Shown: positions 1 through 8,583, counted from the first letter of the stretch. The stretch is DNA of 64,000 bases from Micromonospora sp. MA102 (GCF_025460765.1 NZ_JAMWEG010000005.1:310001-374000); one strand, 5' to 3'. The notes: generated by a model from the sequence alone, not told the origin. Translations and numbers: made by a program.

Positions 1-120
1 GAGGGCGACGAGGTGAAGGACATCCGCTCGGGTGAGCAGGTGGCCGCCGCGGCGGGGGAGTGGACGCCGCCCCGCGCCGACCTGAAGCCGCTGGTGGGGC
101 CGGTCACGGCTGGCGCCTGA
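1..120 (+). CDS. hisS: C-terminal 39 residues of a gene cut by the window start; probably histidyl-tRNA synthetase
   Basis: The first 40 codons are open in frame 1 and end at TGA 118-120. The tail contains VKDIRSGEQVAA, which resembles the last strand of the HisRS anticodon-binding domain (commonly VKDLATGEQ-like), followed by a short Pro-rich end. hisS lies close to aspS in many bacteria, and aspS is 5.8 kb downstream here. The assignment rests on a short tail only, so it is tentative. Confidence 0.5.
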   Translation, partial: EGDEVKDIRSGEQVAAAAGEWTPPRADLKPLVGPVTAGA

Positions 121-131
121 CGACGATTGGA

Positions 132-162
132 CCTACGGTGGCGTAAGTTACGCCACCGTAGG
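132..162. promoter_or_regulatory. 31-bp perfect palindrome, probable operator of the desaturase gene
   Basis: Two exact 15-bp arms (left arm CCTACGGTGGCGTAA) flank a single central G at 147. The right arm ends in the first two bases of the GGGAG ribosome-binding site (161-165) of the following gene. The size and symmetry suit a homodimeric regulator such as a TetR-family lipid regulator. A hisS terminator is less likely because there is no T-run and the element touches the next gene's Shine-Dalgarno. No regulator gene is adjacent, so the binding protein would act from elsewhere. Confidence 0.6.
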
Positions 163-171
163 GAGATCGCC

Positions 172-1107
172 GTGACCGTGCTCAGCCAGACCGCTCTGCT
201 CCTCGAACTCGAACCCGTGGTCGAGAAGAACCTCGACCGGCACCTGTCGCTGGCCAAGGAGTGGTTTCCGCACGAGTACGTGCCGTGGAGCGAGGGGCGG
301 ACCTTCGACGGCCCGCTCGGCGGCGAAGCCTGGACCGAGGGCGACTCGACCATTCCCGACGTGGCCCGGACCGCGCTGATCGTCAACCTGCTGACCGAGG
401 ACAACCTGCCCTCGTACCACCACGAGATCGCCACCCTGTTCGGGCGGGACGGCGCGTGGGGGACCTGGGTGCACCGGTGGACCGCCGAGGAGGGGCGGCA
501 CGGCACGGCGATCCGCGACTACCTGACGGTGACCCGGGCGGTCGACCCGGTGGCCCTGGAGCGGGCCCGGATGACGCACATGTCGGCGGGCTACGTGAAC
601 ACCCACGACGACGAGGTGCTGCACTCGCTGGCGTACGTCTCGTTCCAGGAGCTGGCCACCCGGATCTCGCACCGCAACACGGGGCGGGCGACCGGCGACC
701 CGGCCTGCGAGGCGCTGCTGGCCCGGGTGGCGGCCGACGAGAACCTGCACATGGTCTTCTACCGCAACCTGCTCGGCGCCGCCCTCGAGCTGGCCCCGAA
801 CCAGGCCATGCGGGCCGTCGCGGACGTGCTGGCCGACTTCCAGATGCCGGGCGTGGGCATCGACGGCTTCGCCCGCAAGTCGGTGGCGATCGCGCTGGCC
901 GGCATCTACGACCTGCGGCAGCACCGGGACGAGGTGGTGGTCCCGGTGCTGCGCCAGTGGAACCTCTTCGAGGCGACCGGGCTGGACGCCGACGGCGAGG
1001 CCGCGCGCGACCAGATCGCCGCCCAGCTGGAGACCCTGGAGACCCAGGCGTCCCGGTTCGAGGAGAAGCGCGCGGCCCGCGCCGCCCGCCTCGCCGCGGC
1101 CCGCTGA
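172..1107 (+). CDS. acyl-ACP desaturase (ferritin-like diiron, DesA/FA_desaturase_2 family)
   Basis: A 311-residue soluble desaturase expected to introduce a double bond into acyl-ACP or acyl-CoA chains using a diiron centre and reduced ferredoxin. Diiron ligands are visible: Glu77 (TEDN), Glu107-x-x-His110 (EEGRH), Glu160 (FQEL) and Glu190-x-x-His193 (DENLH), the plant stearoyl-ACP desaturase / mycobacterial DesA pattern. I chose GTG 172 because GGGAG lies 6 nt upstream; the upstream in-frame TTG at 127 would place the palindrome inside the coding region. The Ala/Arg/Glu-rich C-terminus looks helical. The neighbouring thioesterase also acts on acyl chains. Confidence 0.88.
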   Translation: MTVLSQTALLLELEPVVEKNLDRHLSLAKEWFPHEYVPWSEGRTFDGPLGGEAWTEGDSTIPDVARTALIVNLLTEDNLPSYHHEIATLFGRDGAWGTWVHRWTAEEGRHGTAIRDYLTVTRAVDPVALERARMTHMSAGYVNTHDDEVLHSLAYVSFQELATRISHRNTGRATGDPACEALLARVAADENLHMVFYRNLLGAALELAPNQAMRAVADVLADFQMPGVGIDGFARKSVAIALAGIYDLRQHRDEVVVPVLRQWNLFEATGLDADGEAARDQIAAQLETLETQASRFEEKRAARAARLAAAR

Positions 1108-1127
1108 GGGCAGCGCGCCGGGCGGGT

Positions 1128-1637
1128 TCAGGCGGGCTGGTCGAGGGAGAAGATCAGGCAGCTCGACGTGGCGTGCGCGACCAGCCGGTCCCGCGCGTCG
1201 GTCAGCCGCGCCTCGGCCAGGGCTGTGCGGCGGCCCCGCTGGAGCACGGTGCCCTCGCAGCGCAGGGTGCCGCTGGCGACCGTGACCGGGCGGAGGAACT
1301 TCACGTTCAGGTCCAGCGAGGTGTAGCCGACGCCGGCCGGCAGGGTGGTGTGCACGGCGCACGCGGCGGCGGTGTCCAGCAGCGTGGAGAGGACCCCGCC
1401 GTGCACGGTGCCCAGCGGGTTGTAGTGGAACTCCTGGGGCACCAGCTCGACCGCGACGCGGCCCTCGTCGGCCTCCATCCGGGACATGTCGATGAGGTGC
1501 ATGACCGGCGGCGCGGCCAACTCGCCGGCGATCATGGCGCGCAGCAGCTCCAGGCCGCCGCGCCGGCCGATGTGCGCGGCCCCGGCGACCGGGTCGGACC
1601 AGGTGAAGGTGCGGGTGCGCCCCTGCGTCTGTGTCAT
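1128..1637 (-). CDS. PaaI-family hotdog thioesterase
   Basis: A 169-residue single hotdog domain of the PaaI/YbgC-like acyl-CoA thioesterase group. The family signature NPLGTVHGGVLSTLLDTA lies at about residues 73-90, with the HGG loop at the start of the central helix, and the later strand motif LDLNVKFLRP is typical. The start is taken as ATG 1637; the in-frame TTG farther out (1673) forms part of a TTGACA promoter-like hexamer and a small inverted repeat, so it is unlikely to be translated. It is transcribed divergently from the HxlR regulator 55 bp away, which may control it. The substrate is unknown. Confidence 0.85.
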   Translation of the reverse strand: MTQTQGRTRTFTWSDPVAGAAHIGRRGGLELLRAMIAGELAAPPVMHLIDMSRMEADEGRVAVELVPQEFHYNPLGTVHGGVLSTLLDTAAACAVHTTLPAGVGYTSLDLNVKFLRPVTVASGTLRCEGTVLQRGRRTALAEARLTDARDRLVAHATSSCLIFSLDQPA

Positions 1638-1664
1638 GGACGCAGCCTCGCAGCGCGTTGCTGA

Positions 1665-1679
1665 GTCTGTCAATCAGAC
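1665..1679. promoter_or_regulatory. inverted repeat GTCTG-N5-CAGAC between thioesterase and HxlR genes
   Basis: Exact 5-bp arms sit midway between two divergent genes, abutting the TAGCCT -10-like element at 1681-1686 that precedes the regulator start. On the minus strand the centre includes TTGACA (1673 to 1668). The position suits autoregulation by the HxlR protein together with control of the thioesterase, but short arms like these can occur by chance. Confidence 0.35.
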
Positions 1680-1692
1680 CTAGCCTGTCGGC

Positions 1693-2166
1693 ATGAGACC
1701 CGCGGCACTGGACTGGTCGGTCGAGAACTGCACGATCGCCCGCGCCATGGAGATCCTCGGCGAGCGCTGGACCCTGGTCGTGCTCCGGGAGGTCTTCAAC
1801 GGCGTGCGCCGCTTCGACGACATGCGGGTGCGCACCGGCATCCCCCGGCAGGTGCTCACCAACCGGCTGGCCATGCTGGTCGAGCAGGGCGTGCTGCGCC
1901 GGGAGCCGTACCGGGAGCCGGGCAGCCGGCTGCGGCACGAGTACCGGCTCACCGGCAAGGGGCTCGACCTCTGGCCGGTGCTGGTGGCGGTGCTCGGCTG
2001 GGGCGACCGCTACCTCGCCGACCCGGAGGGCTCGCCGCTGACCGTGGCCCACCGCGACTGCGGCGCGGAGGTGCGCGTGGCGCTGAGTTGCGCCGAGGGG
2101 CACGAGGTGACCGACCCGCGCGAGGTGCTGCCGCGCCCCGGCCCGGGCGCCCGCCGCCGCGGCTGA
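1693..2166 (+). CDS. HxlR-family winged-helix transcriptional regulator
   Basis: A 157-residue protein with the HxlR hallmark: Cys13 just before TIARAMEILGERWT, then a winged helix (LTNRLAMLVEQGVL, about residues 55-68) ending near Gly90. The extra C-terminal segment carries His120-x2-Cys123 and Cys133-x3-His137, which looks like a small zinc-ribbon appendage; actinobacterial relatives usually end in CxxC. The ATG follows a TAGCCT hexamer after 6 nt with no Shine-Dalgarno, suggesting a leaderless message. HxlR proteins often sense electrophiles through the N-terminal Cys; the ligand here is not known. Confidence 0.88.
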   Translation: MRPAALDWSVENCTIARAMEILGERWTLVVLREVFNGVRRFDDMRVRTGIPRQVLTNRLAMLVEQGVLRREPYREPGSRLRHEYRLTGKGLDLWPVLVAVLGWGDRYLADPEGSPLTVAHRDCGAEVRVALSCAEGHEVTDPREVLPRPGPGARRRG

Positions 2167-2290
2167 ACGGACCGCCCGGCTCTGACAGCCGATGTCGATG
2201 ATGTTGCTTCGCGGTTACATCGCGCGGCCCTGCGAATTCGGGCAAAGGCATGTCTTGCTTAGGATCTTAAATATGTGAATACTTTGGTGG

Positions 2291-2320
2291 ACCCGGCCGG
2301 TTTCCCCAGGTCGGCCGGGT
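2291..2320 (+). terminator. stem-loop between the HxlR and protease genes
   Basis: A 9-bp perfect stem (ACCCGGCCG with CGGCCGGGT) and a 12-nt loop, followed by TTGT rather than a long T-run. It lies about 125 nt after the HxlR stop and just after an unusually AT-rich stretch (about 2258-2290). It may terminate regulator transcription or form part of the protease leader. Confidence 0.35.
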
Positions 2321-2376
2321 TGTCCCCGGGCGCGTCCACATGACAGTGCCCGTCACCCCCATCCGGAGGTTGTTAC

Positions 2377-3426
2377 ATGCGACCCACGAGGTCCACACTC
2401 CGCCGCGCCGTCGCCGTCGCGGTGGCCGGCACCCTGGTCACCGGATCGCTCCTCGGCGCACCCGCTCAGGCGGCACCCGCCTCGCCCGCCTCGCCCGACG
2501 CCGCCGCCGCCCTCGCCACGAAGCTCGGTGACCGCGCCGCCGGCGCGTACGCCGACAGCAGCGGCACCATGGTCGTCGCGGTGACCGACGCCGCGGCCGC
2601 CCGCCAGGTCCGCGCCGCGGGCGCCACCCCGAAGCTCGTCACCCGGGGCGCCGACAAGCTCGCGGCGGCCACCAACGAGCTGGAGCGGTCCGCCAAGATC
2701 CCGGGCACCGCCTGGTGGACCGACCCGGCCACCAACCAGGTCGTCGTCTCCGTGGACAGCACCGTCACCGGCGCCAAGTTGGAGCGGGTCAAGGCCGCCG
2801 CCGCCCGCACCGGTGGCGCGGTCCGGATCGAGGCTGAGGCCGGCGTGCTCAGCACCCGGATCTCCGGCGGCCAGGCCATCTACACCGGTGGCTACCGCTG
2901 CTCGCTGGGCTTCAACGTGCGCAGCGGCTCGACCTACTACTTCCTGACTGCCGGTCACTGCACCAACCTGGGTTCGACCTGGTACTCGAACTCCGGCCAG
3001 ACCGCCGTGTTGGGCACCCGTGCCGGCACCAGCTTCCCGGGCAACGACTACGGCATCGTGCGGCACAGCAACTCGGCCAACGCGGCCGGCAACGTGTACC
3101 TCTACAACGGCAGCTACCAGGACATCACCACGGCGGGCAACGCCTACGTCGGCCAGTCGGTCCGGCGCTCCGGCAGCACCACCGGCGTGCGCAGCGGTTC
3201 GGTGACCGCCCTGAACGCCACCGTCAACTACGCCGAGGGCAGCGTCTCCGGCCTGATCCGCACCACGGTCTGCGCCGAGGGCGGCGACAGTGGCGGCTCG
3301 CTCTTCGCCGGCAGCACCGCGCTGGGCCTCACCTCCGGTGGCAGCGGCAACTGCTCCTCCGGCGGCACCACCTACTTCCAGCCGGTCACCGAGGTGCTGA
3401 GCCGCTACGGCGTCAGCGTCTTCTGA
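2377..3426 (+). CDS. secreted S1-family serine protease with pro-region (streptogrisin / alpha-lytic type)
   Basis: A 349-residue pre-pro-protease. Residues 1-32 form a signal peptide (Arg-rich start, hydrophobic core, APAQA cleavage). About 33-160 is the pro-region chaperone. The mature domain begins near Ile163 ([11 protein letters not shown]). The triad is visible: His194 in TAGHC, Asp224 in GNDYG and Ser305 in GDSGG. Cysteine pairs around His194 and near Ser305 suit the disulfides of streptogrisins. GGAGG at 2365-2369 sets the ATG. It should be exported by Sec or Tat, fold with the pro-region and self-cleave. A strong hairpin follows the stop. Confidence 0.93.
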   Translation: MRPTRSTLRRAVAVAVAGTLVTGSLLGAPAQAAPASPASPDAAAALATKLGDRAAGAYADSSGTMVVAVTDAAAARQVRAAGATPKLVTRGADKLAAATNELERSAKIPGTAWWTDPATNQVVVSVDSTVTGAKLERVKAAAARTGGAVRIEAEAGVLSTRISGGQAIYTGGYRCSLGFNVRSGSTYYFLTAGHCTNLGSTWYSNSGQTAVLGTRAGTSFPGNDYGIVRHSNSANAAGNVYLYNGSYQDITTAGNAYVGQSVRRSGSTTGVRSGSVTALNATVNYAEGSVSGLIRTTVCAEGGDSGGSLFAGSTALGLTSGGSGNCSSGGTTYFQPVTEVLSRYGVSVF

Positions 3427-3440
3427 TCGATCGCACGCGC

Positions 3441-3469
3441 ACGGGCCGCCGGGACGACCGGCGGCCCGT
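3441..3469 (+). terminator. intrinsic terminator-like hairpin after the secreted protease gene
   Basis: A 12-bp perfect GC stem (ACGGGCCGCCGG pairing with CCGGCGGCCCGT) with a 5-nt loop starts 14 nt after the protease stop. There is no clear T-tract, as is usual in actinobacteria. Confidence 0.7.
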
Positions 3470-3523
3470 CCGCGTTCGTGGATCACCGGACTGACCGCCG
3501 CCGGGCGGGGTACGTTCCGCCCG

Positions 3524-5128
3524 GTGAGCAGCCCCGCGACCGTCCCGCCCGCGCAGCCGGCGTCCGCCTGGGCGCCGCTGCGGATCGCCGCGTTCCGCAG
3601 CCTCTGGCTGGCTGTGCTGGCCAGCAACGTCGGCACCTGGATGCAGACCGTCGGCGCCCAGTGGCTGCTCGTCGACCAGCCCAACGCGCCGACCCTGGTC
3701 TCCCTGGTGCAGACCGCCAGCCTGCTGCCGGTGCTCCTGCTGGCCCTGCCGGCCGGCGCCCTCGCCGACACCTTCGACCGGCGGCGGCTGCTGATCGCCG
3801 TGCAGTGCTTCCTGGCCGCGGTCGGCGTCCTGCTCACGGCGCTGACCGCGGCGCACCGGATGCCGCCGGCCCTGCTGCTCACCCTCACCTTCGGCCTCGG
3901 CGTCGGGCAGGCGCTCACCCTGCCCGCCTGGCAGGCGGTGATCCCGGAACTGGTGCCCCGGGCGCAGCTCGTCTCCGCCTCGGCGCTCGGCTCGATCAGC
4001 GTCAACCTGGCGCGCTCGGTCGGGCCCGCGGTGGCCGGCGTGCTGGTGGCCCGGGCCGGCGTCGCGGTGGTCTTCGCGGTCAACGCCGTCTCGTTCGCGA
4101 TCTTCGCGCTGGCGCTGCTGCGCTGGCGTCCCGACCGGCCGGAGACCGAGCCGGTGCCGGAACGGTTCACCGCGGCGCTGCGGGCCGGCGGCCGGTACGT
4201 CCGGCACTCCCCGGTGGTGCGCCGGATCCTGCTCCGGGCCACCCTGTTCGTGGCGCCGGGCAGCGCGCTGTGGGCGCTGCTGCCGCTGGTCGCCAGCCGC
4301 CGGCTCGGCCTGGGCGCCGGCGGGTACGGGGTGCTGCTCGGCGCGCTCGGCGTCGGCGCGGTGGCCGGCGCCCTGGTCCTGCCCCGGGTCCGCCGGGTGC
4401 TCTCCAGCAACCGGCTGCTGCTCCTCGCCGGCCTGCTCTACGCCGGGGTGCTGCTGGTGCTCGCGCTGGTGCCGGAGCCGGCCGTGGCGGTGGCCGCGCT
4501 GGTGCCCGCCGGGCTGGCCTGGATGACCGTGCTGTCCAGCGTCAACGCCGCCATGCAGCTGTTCCTCCCCGGCTGGGTACGCGCCCGCGGCCTGTCCGTC
4601 TACCAGATGTTCTTCGCCGGCGGGCAGGCGCTCGGCGCGGTCGCCTGGGGCGGGCTCGGCGAGGTCACCGGCCTGGTCGGGGCGCTCACGGCGGCCGCCG
4701 TGGTGATGGCGCTCGGCGCGCTCAGCGTGCTGCTCTGGCCGCTGCGGGAGACCCGCGGCGTGGACCGCGACCCGGCGATCTACTGGCCCGAGCCGAACCT
4801 GGCCCTGGAGCCGCAGCCACGCGGCGGCCCGGTGCTGGTCACCGTCTCCTACACGGTCCACCCCGAGCGGCAGACCGAGTTCGTCGAGGCGATGCGGGTG
4901 GTCGGCCGGTCCCGGCGGCGGACCGGGGCGATGCGCTGGGGGCTGTTCCGGGCCGGGGAGCGGACGCACGGCTTCGTCGAGGTCTACCAGGTGCCGTCCT
5001 GGGAGGAGCACCTGCGCCAGCACGGCGGCCGGCTCACCGGGGCGGACCGGGCGGTCGAGGAGCGCGCCCGCGCGCTGGCCGAGGGCGACGTGCGGGTCAA
5101 CCACCTGCTCCCGGCCGACCCGGACTGA
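3524..5128 (+). CDS. MFS exporter (MFS_3 / EntS-like) with C-terminal ABM-like domain
   Basis: A 534-residue transporter. About 12 hydrophobic helices span residues 18-410, with the family opening FRSLWLAVLASNVGTWMQTV and the loop ADTFDRRRLL after helix 2. After about residue 440 a soluble domain (VTVSYTVHPERQTEFVEAMR, then FVEVYQVPSWEEHLRQH) resembles a dimeric alpha/beta-barrel antibiotic-monooxygenase fold, an architecture known for the MFS_3 group related to siderophore exporters. The GTG start follows TACGTT (3511-3516) after 7 nt with no Shine-Dalgarno, so the message is probably leaderless. Its 3' end overlaps the convergent DUF998 gene by 32 nt. The substrate is unknown. Confidence 0.82.
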   Translation: MSSPATVPPAQPASAWAPLRIAAFRSLWLAVLASNVGTWMQTVGAQWLLVDQPNAPTLVSLVQTASLLPVLLLALPAGALADTFDRRRLLIAVQCFLAAVGVLLTALTAAHRMPPALLLTLTFGLGVGQALTLPAWQAVIPELVPRAQLVSASALGSISVNLARSVGPAVAGVLVARAGVAVVFAVNAVSFAIFALALLRWRPDRPETEPVPERFTAALRAGGRYVRHSPVVRRILLRATLFVAPGSALWALLPLVASRRLGLGAGGYGVLLGALGVGAVAGALVLPRVRRVLSSNRLLLLAGLLYAGVLLVLALVPEPAVAVAALVPAGLAWMTVLSSVNAAMQLFLPGWVRARGLSVYQMFFAGGQALGAVAWGGLGEVTGLVGALTAAAVVMALGALSVLLWPLRETRGVDRDPAIYWPEPNLALEPQPRGGPVLVTVSYTVHPERQTEFVEAMRVVGRSRRRTGAMRWGLFRAGERTHGFVEVYQVPSWEEHLRQHGGRLTGADRAVEERARALAEGDVRVNHLLPADPD

Positions 5129-5810
5129 CCGGCGGCCCGTCCGGCCGGGCCGGGTCCGCCGCCGGTGGTTCCGGTGAATGCGCGAGGAAGCGGCGGTGCG
5201 CCCGGCGGGCGGACAGGACCGCGGCCAGCGGCCAGAGCGCGACCGCCAGCGCGGCCACCCGTTCGGCCAGCCCGGTCCGCGACCCGCCGGTCACCTCGAC
5301 GACGAACCAGCCGAAGAGGACCAGCAGCAGCGCGGTCGCGGCCAGCGCCACCGGCCGGCGGAACGCCCACGGTGGCGTGCCGGCGGGCGAGGCGGCCACG
5401 CCGCGCCGGACGGCCCGGGGCAGCCGCAGCGCCGACCCGGCCGGCCAGAGCGACAGGGCGAGCACCGCGATCGTGGCCACCGTCCCGTGTGCCGGCGACC
5501 CGCCGACCTGCGGCCGCGGAAAGGCGATCAGCGCGATGGTGGCCGTCCCGCCGAGCGCGAGCAGGAACCGGCTGGGCAATCCGGCCGCGTGCAGGACCAG
5601 CGCGGTGCCCAGGTAGCAGCAGCCCAGCAGCGCCAGGCAGCCCGCCATGAGCCACGAGTCGGTCGCGCCCTCGCCGGCCAGCTCGCTGATCGTGTCCCGC
5701 ACCGGGTCGTAGCCGGGCGGCTGCCGGGCGCCGGCCACCGTCCAGCCCGCCACCAGCAGGACGGGCGCGGCCGCCGCCGTGGCCACGGCCCAGCTGGGTA
5801 CGGCACGCAC
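5097..5810 (-). CDS. DUF998 family integral membrane protein
   Basis: A 237-residue protein with about six hydrophobic helices and the DUF998 features PGYDPVRDTISELAGEGATD after helix 1 and FPRPQVGGSPAHGTVA near residue 100. The tail after residue 205 is Pro-rich and hydrophilic. The GTG start is about 140 bp from aspS, in the opposite orientation. Function is not established for the family. Its 3' end runs 32 nt into the MFS gene, so the two transcripts are antisense there. Confidence 0.75.
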   Translation of the reverse strand: MRAVPSWAVATAAAAPVLLVAGWTVAGARQPPGYDPVRDTISELAGEGATDSWLMAGCLALLGCCYLGTALVLHAAGLPSRFLLALGGTATIALIAFPRPQVGGSPAHGTVATIAVLALSLWPAGSALRLPRAVRRGVAASPAGTPPWAFRRPVALAATALLLVLFGWFVVEVTGGSRTGLAERVAALAVALWPLAAVLSARRAHRRFLAHSPEPPAADPARPDGPPVSPGRPGAGG

Positions 5811-5947
5811 CCGGCCACGGTAACCGCCCGGCCCGGCCCCGGTCCGGGGTTCGGCGCGGGCCCGGCCTGGCGGGTGCCCGGGAGCCGGCCGGCCCGCCCT
5901 GACAGAATGCGGGGAGCAGACGTGGACCAGATGAGGAGACGCAAGCC

Positions 5948-7753
5948 GTGATCCGTACCCACAACGCCGGAAGCCTGCGCGCGGCGGACGCCGGCTCGAC
6001 GGTGACGCTCGCCGGCTGGGTGGCCCGCCGGCGCGACCACGGCGGTGTCATCTTCGTCGACCTGCGCGACGCCTCCGGTGTCGTCCAGGTGGTCTTCCGC
6101 GAGGAGGACGCGCACGCGCTGCGCAACGAGTTCTGCGTGAAGGTGACCGGCGAGGTGACCCGCCGCCCCGAGGGCAACGAGAACCCCGACCTGCCGACCG
6201 GCGAGGTCGAGGTGACCGCCACCGCGCTGGAGGTGCTCTCGGAGGCCGCGCCGCTGCCCCTTCCGGTCGACGACCAGATCGAGGCCGGCGACGACATCCG
6301 GCTCAAGTACCGCTACCTCGACCTGCGCCGCGGCGGCCCGGCGAAGGCCATGCGGCTGCGCTCGCGCGCCAACCAGCTCGCCCGCTCGGTGCTGCACGAG
6401 CGGGACTTCCTGGAGATCGAGACCCCGACGCTGACCCGCTCCACCCCGGAGGGCGCCCGCGACTTCCTGGTCCCGGTCCGGCTCCAGCCGGGCAGCTGGT
6501 ACGCGCTGCCGCAGTCGCCGCAGCTGTTCAAGCAGCTGCTCATGGTCGGCGGCATGGAGCGCTACTACCAGATCGCCCGCTGCTACCGCGACGAGGACTT
6601 CCGGGCCGACCGGCAGCCCGAGTTCACCCAGCTCGACATCGAGATGTCCTTCGTCACCGAGGACGACGTGATCGACCTGGGCGAGGCGATCGTCGCCAAG
6701 CTCTGGTCCGACCTGGCCGGCTACGAGATCCCCCGGCCGATCCCGCGGATCACCTGGCACGACGCCATGTCCCGCTACGGTTCGGACAAGCCGGACCTGC
6801 GCTACGGCGTCGAGCTGACCGAGCTGACCGACTACCTGCGCGGCACCGAGTTCCGGGTCTTCGCCGGCGCGATCGACGCGGGCGGCTACGTCGGCGCCGT
6901 CGTCATGCCGGGCGGCGCGAGCCAGACCCGCAAGGAGCTGGACGGCTGGCAGGACTGGGCCAAGGCGCGCGGCGCGCGGGGCCTCGCGTACGTGGTGCTC
7001 GACGCGGAGACCGGCGAGGCGCGCGGCCCGGTGGCCAAGAACCTCTCCGAGGCGCACCTGGCCGGCCTGGCCGACGCGGTCGGCGCGAAGCCCGGCGACG
7101 CCGTCTTCTTCGCCGCCGGCACCGACGCCCGGGAGGCGCAGGAGCTGCTCGGCGCCGCCCGGATCGAGATCGCCAAGCGGGCCAAGCTGGTCGACGAGAG
7201 CGCCTGGGCGTTCTGCTGGGTGGTCGACGCGCCGATGTTCGAGAAGACCGACGAGGGCGGCTGGACGGCCGTGCACCACCCGTTCACGTCGCCGAACGCC
7301 GAGTGGGTGGACCGGTTCGAGGAGGCACCGGACCGGGCGCTGGCCTACGCGTACGACATCGTGTGCAACGGCAACGAGATCGGCGGCGGCTCGATCCGTA
7401 TCCACCGGGGAGACGTGCAGCAGCGCGTCTTCGACCTGCTCGGCATCACCGCCGAGGAGGCGCAGGACAAGTTCGGCTTCCTGCTGGAGGCGTTCAAGTA
7501 CGGCGCTCCGCCGCACGGCGGCATCGCCTTCGGCTGGGACCGGGTGTGCATGCTGCTGGCCGGCGCGGACTCGATCCGCGAGGTCATCGCCTTCCCGAAG
7601 ACCCGCGGCGGCTTCGATCCGCTGACCGGCGCGCCCACGCCGATCACCGGCCAGCAGCGCGCCGAGGCCGGGATCGACGCCAAGCCGAAGGCGCCGACCG
7701 GCCCGCACGCCGGCACCGCCGGCCCGGCCGCACCGGTGGCCGACCCGACCTGA
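5948..7753 (+). CDS. aspS: aspartyl-tRNA synthetase, probably non-discriminating
   Basis: A 601-residue bacterial-type class IIb synthetase: OB-fold anticodon domain (1-110), catalytic core with motif 1 region ([20 protein letters not shown]), motif 2 ([20 protein letters not shown], 211-230), a GAD insertion in the middle, and motif 3 (GIAFGWDRV). His31 and the Gly of LPTGE (85) match residues that mark non-discriminating AspRS in Pseudomonas, so the enzyme probably also charges tRNA-Asn with Asp for GatCAB amidation. GAGGAG 11 nt upstream supports GTG 5948. The last 35 residues are a Pro/Ala-rich tail; its 3' 24 bp recur at 10666-10689. Confidence 0.97.
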   Translation: MIRTHNAGSLRAADAGSTVTLAGWVARRRDHGGVIFVDLRDASGVVQVVFREEDAHALRNEFCVKVTGEVTRRPEGNENPDLPTGEVEVTATALEVLSEAAPLPLPVDDQIEAGDDIRLKYRYLDLRRGGPAKAMRLRSRANQLARSVLHERDFLEIETPTLTRSTPEGARDFLVPVRLQPGSWYALPQSPQLFKQLLMVGGMERYYQIARCYRDEDFRADRQPEFTQLDIEMSFVTEDDVIDLGEAIVAKLWSDLAGYEIPRPIPRITWHDAMSRYGSDKPDLRYGVELTELTDYLRGTEFRVFAGAIDAGGYVGAVVMPGGASQTRKELDGWQDWAKARGARGLAYVVLDAETGEARGPVAKNLSEAHLAGLADAVGAKPGDAVFFAAGTDAREAQELLGAARIEIAKRAKLVDESAWAFCWVVDAPMFEKTDEGGWTAVHHPFTSPNAEWVDRFEEAPDRALAYAYDIVCNGNEIGGGSIRIHRGDVQQRVFDLLGITAEEAQDKFGFLLEAFKYGAPPHGGIAFGWDRVCMLLAGADSIREVIAFPKTRGGFDPLTGAPTPITGQQRAEAGIDAKPKAPTGPHAGTAGPAAPVADPT

Positions 7754-7756
7754 TCC
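7733..7756 (+). repeat. 24-bp direct repeat, copy 1 (3' end of aspS)
   Basis: This copy encodes the last aspS codons and stop (PVADPT, then TGA) plus two bases. An exact second copy lies at 10666-10689. The pair brackets the TetR / membrane protein / ltrA block. Weaker similarity continues a few codons upstream of both copies and stops abruptly downstream. Confidence 0.8.
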
Positions 7757-7768
7757 GCCGCTCCTCGC

Positions 7769-7833
7769 CGTCGATCATGAGGTTGGCCCGGGACCGCTCC
7801 GGCGTGTCGCGGCCGCTGGCCTCATGATCGACG
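7769..7833. repeat. intergenic palindromic repeat copy 1 (GTCGATCATGAGG hairpin)
   Basis: 14-bp exact arms (CGTCGATCATGAGG with its complement at 7820-7833) enclose a 37-nt GC-rich loop. The same arm sequence forms the hairpin at 40549-40611. It sits after aspS and before the 3' end of the convergent TetR gene. From memory, related palindromes are scattered between genes in Micromonospora and Salinispora; I cannot verify this here. It may act as a bidirectional terminator or be a REP-like element. Confidence 0.7.
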
Positions 7834-7910
7834 CGTACGAGGGGTGGGTGGAATGACGCAGCGACGCGCTCAGGTGCTGCGCAGTCGAGGGGCGGTGAGC
7901 GCCCGGTAGC

Positions 7911-8507
7911 TCAGGATGGCCGGCGTGCGGCGTGGGTCCGGACGAGTCCCTCGACGCCGTGGAGGAAGGTCTCGGAGATCAGCGCAGGGTCGAAGAGGCA
8001 GCCGGCCGCCATGGCACCGTCGCGGAGCATCACGAAATGCCGCGCGGCGGACTCGGCGTCGCTCTCCTGGATGCTCGCCAGCAGGGTGTTGACCGTGTCG
8101 AGGAACCACTGCCGATGCGCGAGGACGGCTTGGTGCACGGGATGGTCGGGGTCGGGATACTCCGCAACGGCGTTCAGGAAGGCGCAGCCGCGGAAGCCGG
8201 GGGACCGGATGTCCCGGGCGATCGACTCCGCAACGGCCCGGAGGGCGTCGGGCGCCGGCAGGGCGGCGGCGAAGGCCGTGTCCACCTGGTCGCGGATGGC
8301 TTGGTCGGCCGCCTGCAGGTAAGCGAGGACGAGGTCCTCCTTGCCGGGGAAGTGCCGATAGAACGTGGCCCGGGTCACCTTCGCCTCGGCGATGATCAGG
8401 TCCACGCCGACCGAGTGGATCCCCTCCGCGTAGAAAATCCTGGTCGCGGTGGTGAGGAGCCGCTGTCGCGCCTCGGACGGCCGGACGCCGGTTTCGCTAC
8501 GCGCCAT
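7911..8507 (-). CDS. TetR-family transcriptional regulator
   Basis: A 198-residue repressor with an N-terminal TetR helix-turn-helix (about residues 12-58: ARQRLLTTATRIFYAEGIHS, then the recognition-helix region VTRATFYRHFPGKEDL) and a helical ligand-binding domain of the kind found in YcdC/AcrR-like proteins (RDIRSPGFRGCAFLNAVAEY). The start is ATG 8507; the reading frame stays open far upstream but crosses the operators, so the longer version is rejected. Three AGAACG-type palindromes in the 214-bp gap to the divergent membrane protein gene point to control of both genes. Confidence 0.88.
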   Translation of the reverse strand: MARSETGVRPSEARQRLLTTATRIFYAEGIHSVGVDLIIAEAKVTRATFYRHFPGKEDLVLAYLQAADQAIRDQVDTAFAAALPAPDALRAVAESIARDIRSPGFRGCAFLNAVAEYPDPDHPVHQAVLAHRQWFLDTVNTLLASIQESDAESAARHFVMLRDGAMAAGCLFDPALISETFLHGVEGLVRTHAARRPS

Positions 8508-8522
8508 GAGCCCCAGCTTAAC

Positions 8523-8540
8523 GGACAGAACGTTCGGTCC
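8523..8540. promoter_or_regulatory. TetR operator copy 1
   Basis: GGACAGAACGTTCGGTCC lies 15 bp upstream of the TetR start, with partial dyad symmetry around AACGTT. It shares AGAACGTTCG with the two other copies in the same gap. This is the autoregulation position. Confidence 0.6.
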
Positions 8541-8583
8541 CGGTGTTCCGACCACCGGGTCCGACCGCTGCGGACAGGTGGAT

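Noticed and set aside
1638-1673. Longer thioesterase start at TTG 1673
   Set aside because: The TTG is part of a TTGACA hexamer and of the inverted repeat; ATG 1637 gives the normal family length.
148-2103. Long open frames antisense to the desaturase, thioesterase and other genes throughout the window
   Set aside because: They have Arg/Pro/Gly/His-biased composition expected from the complementary frames of GC-rich genes, no ribosome-binding sites and no recognisable domains, while the opposite strand encodes known families.
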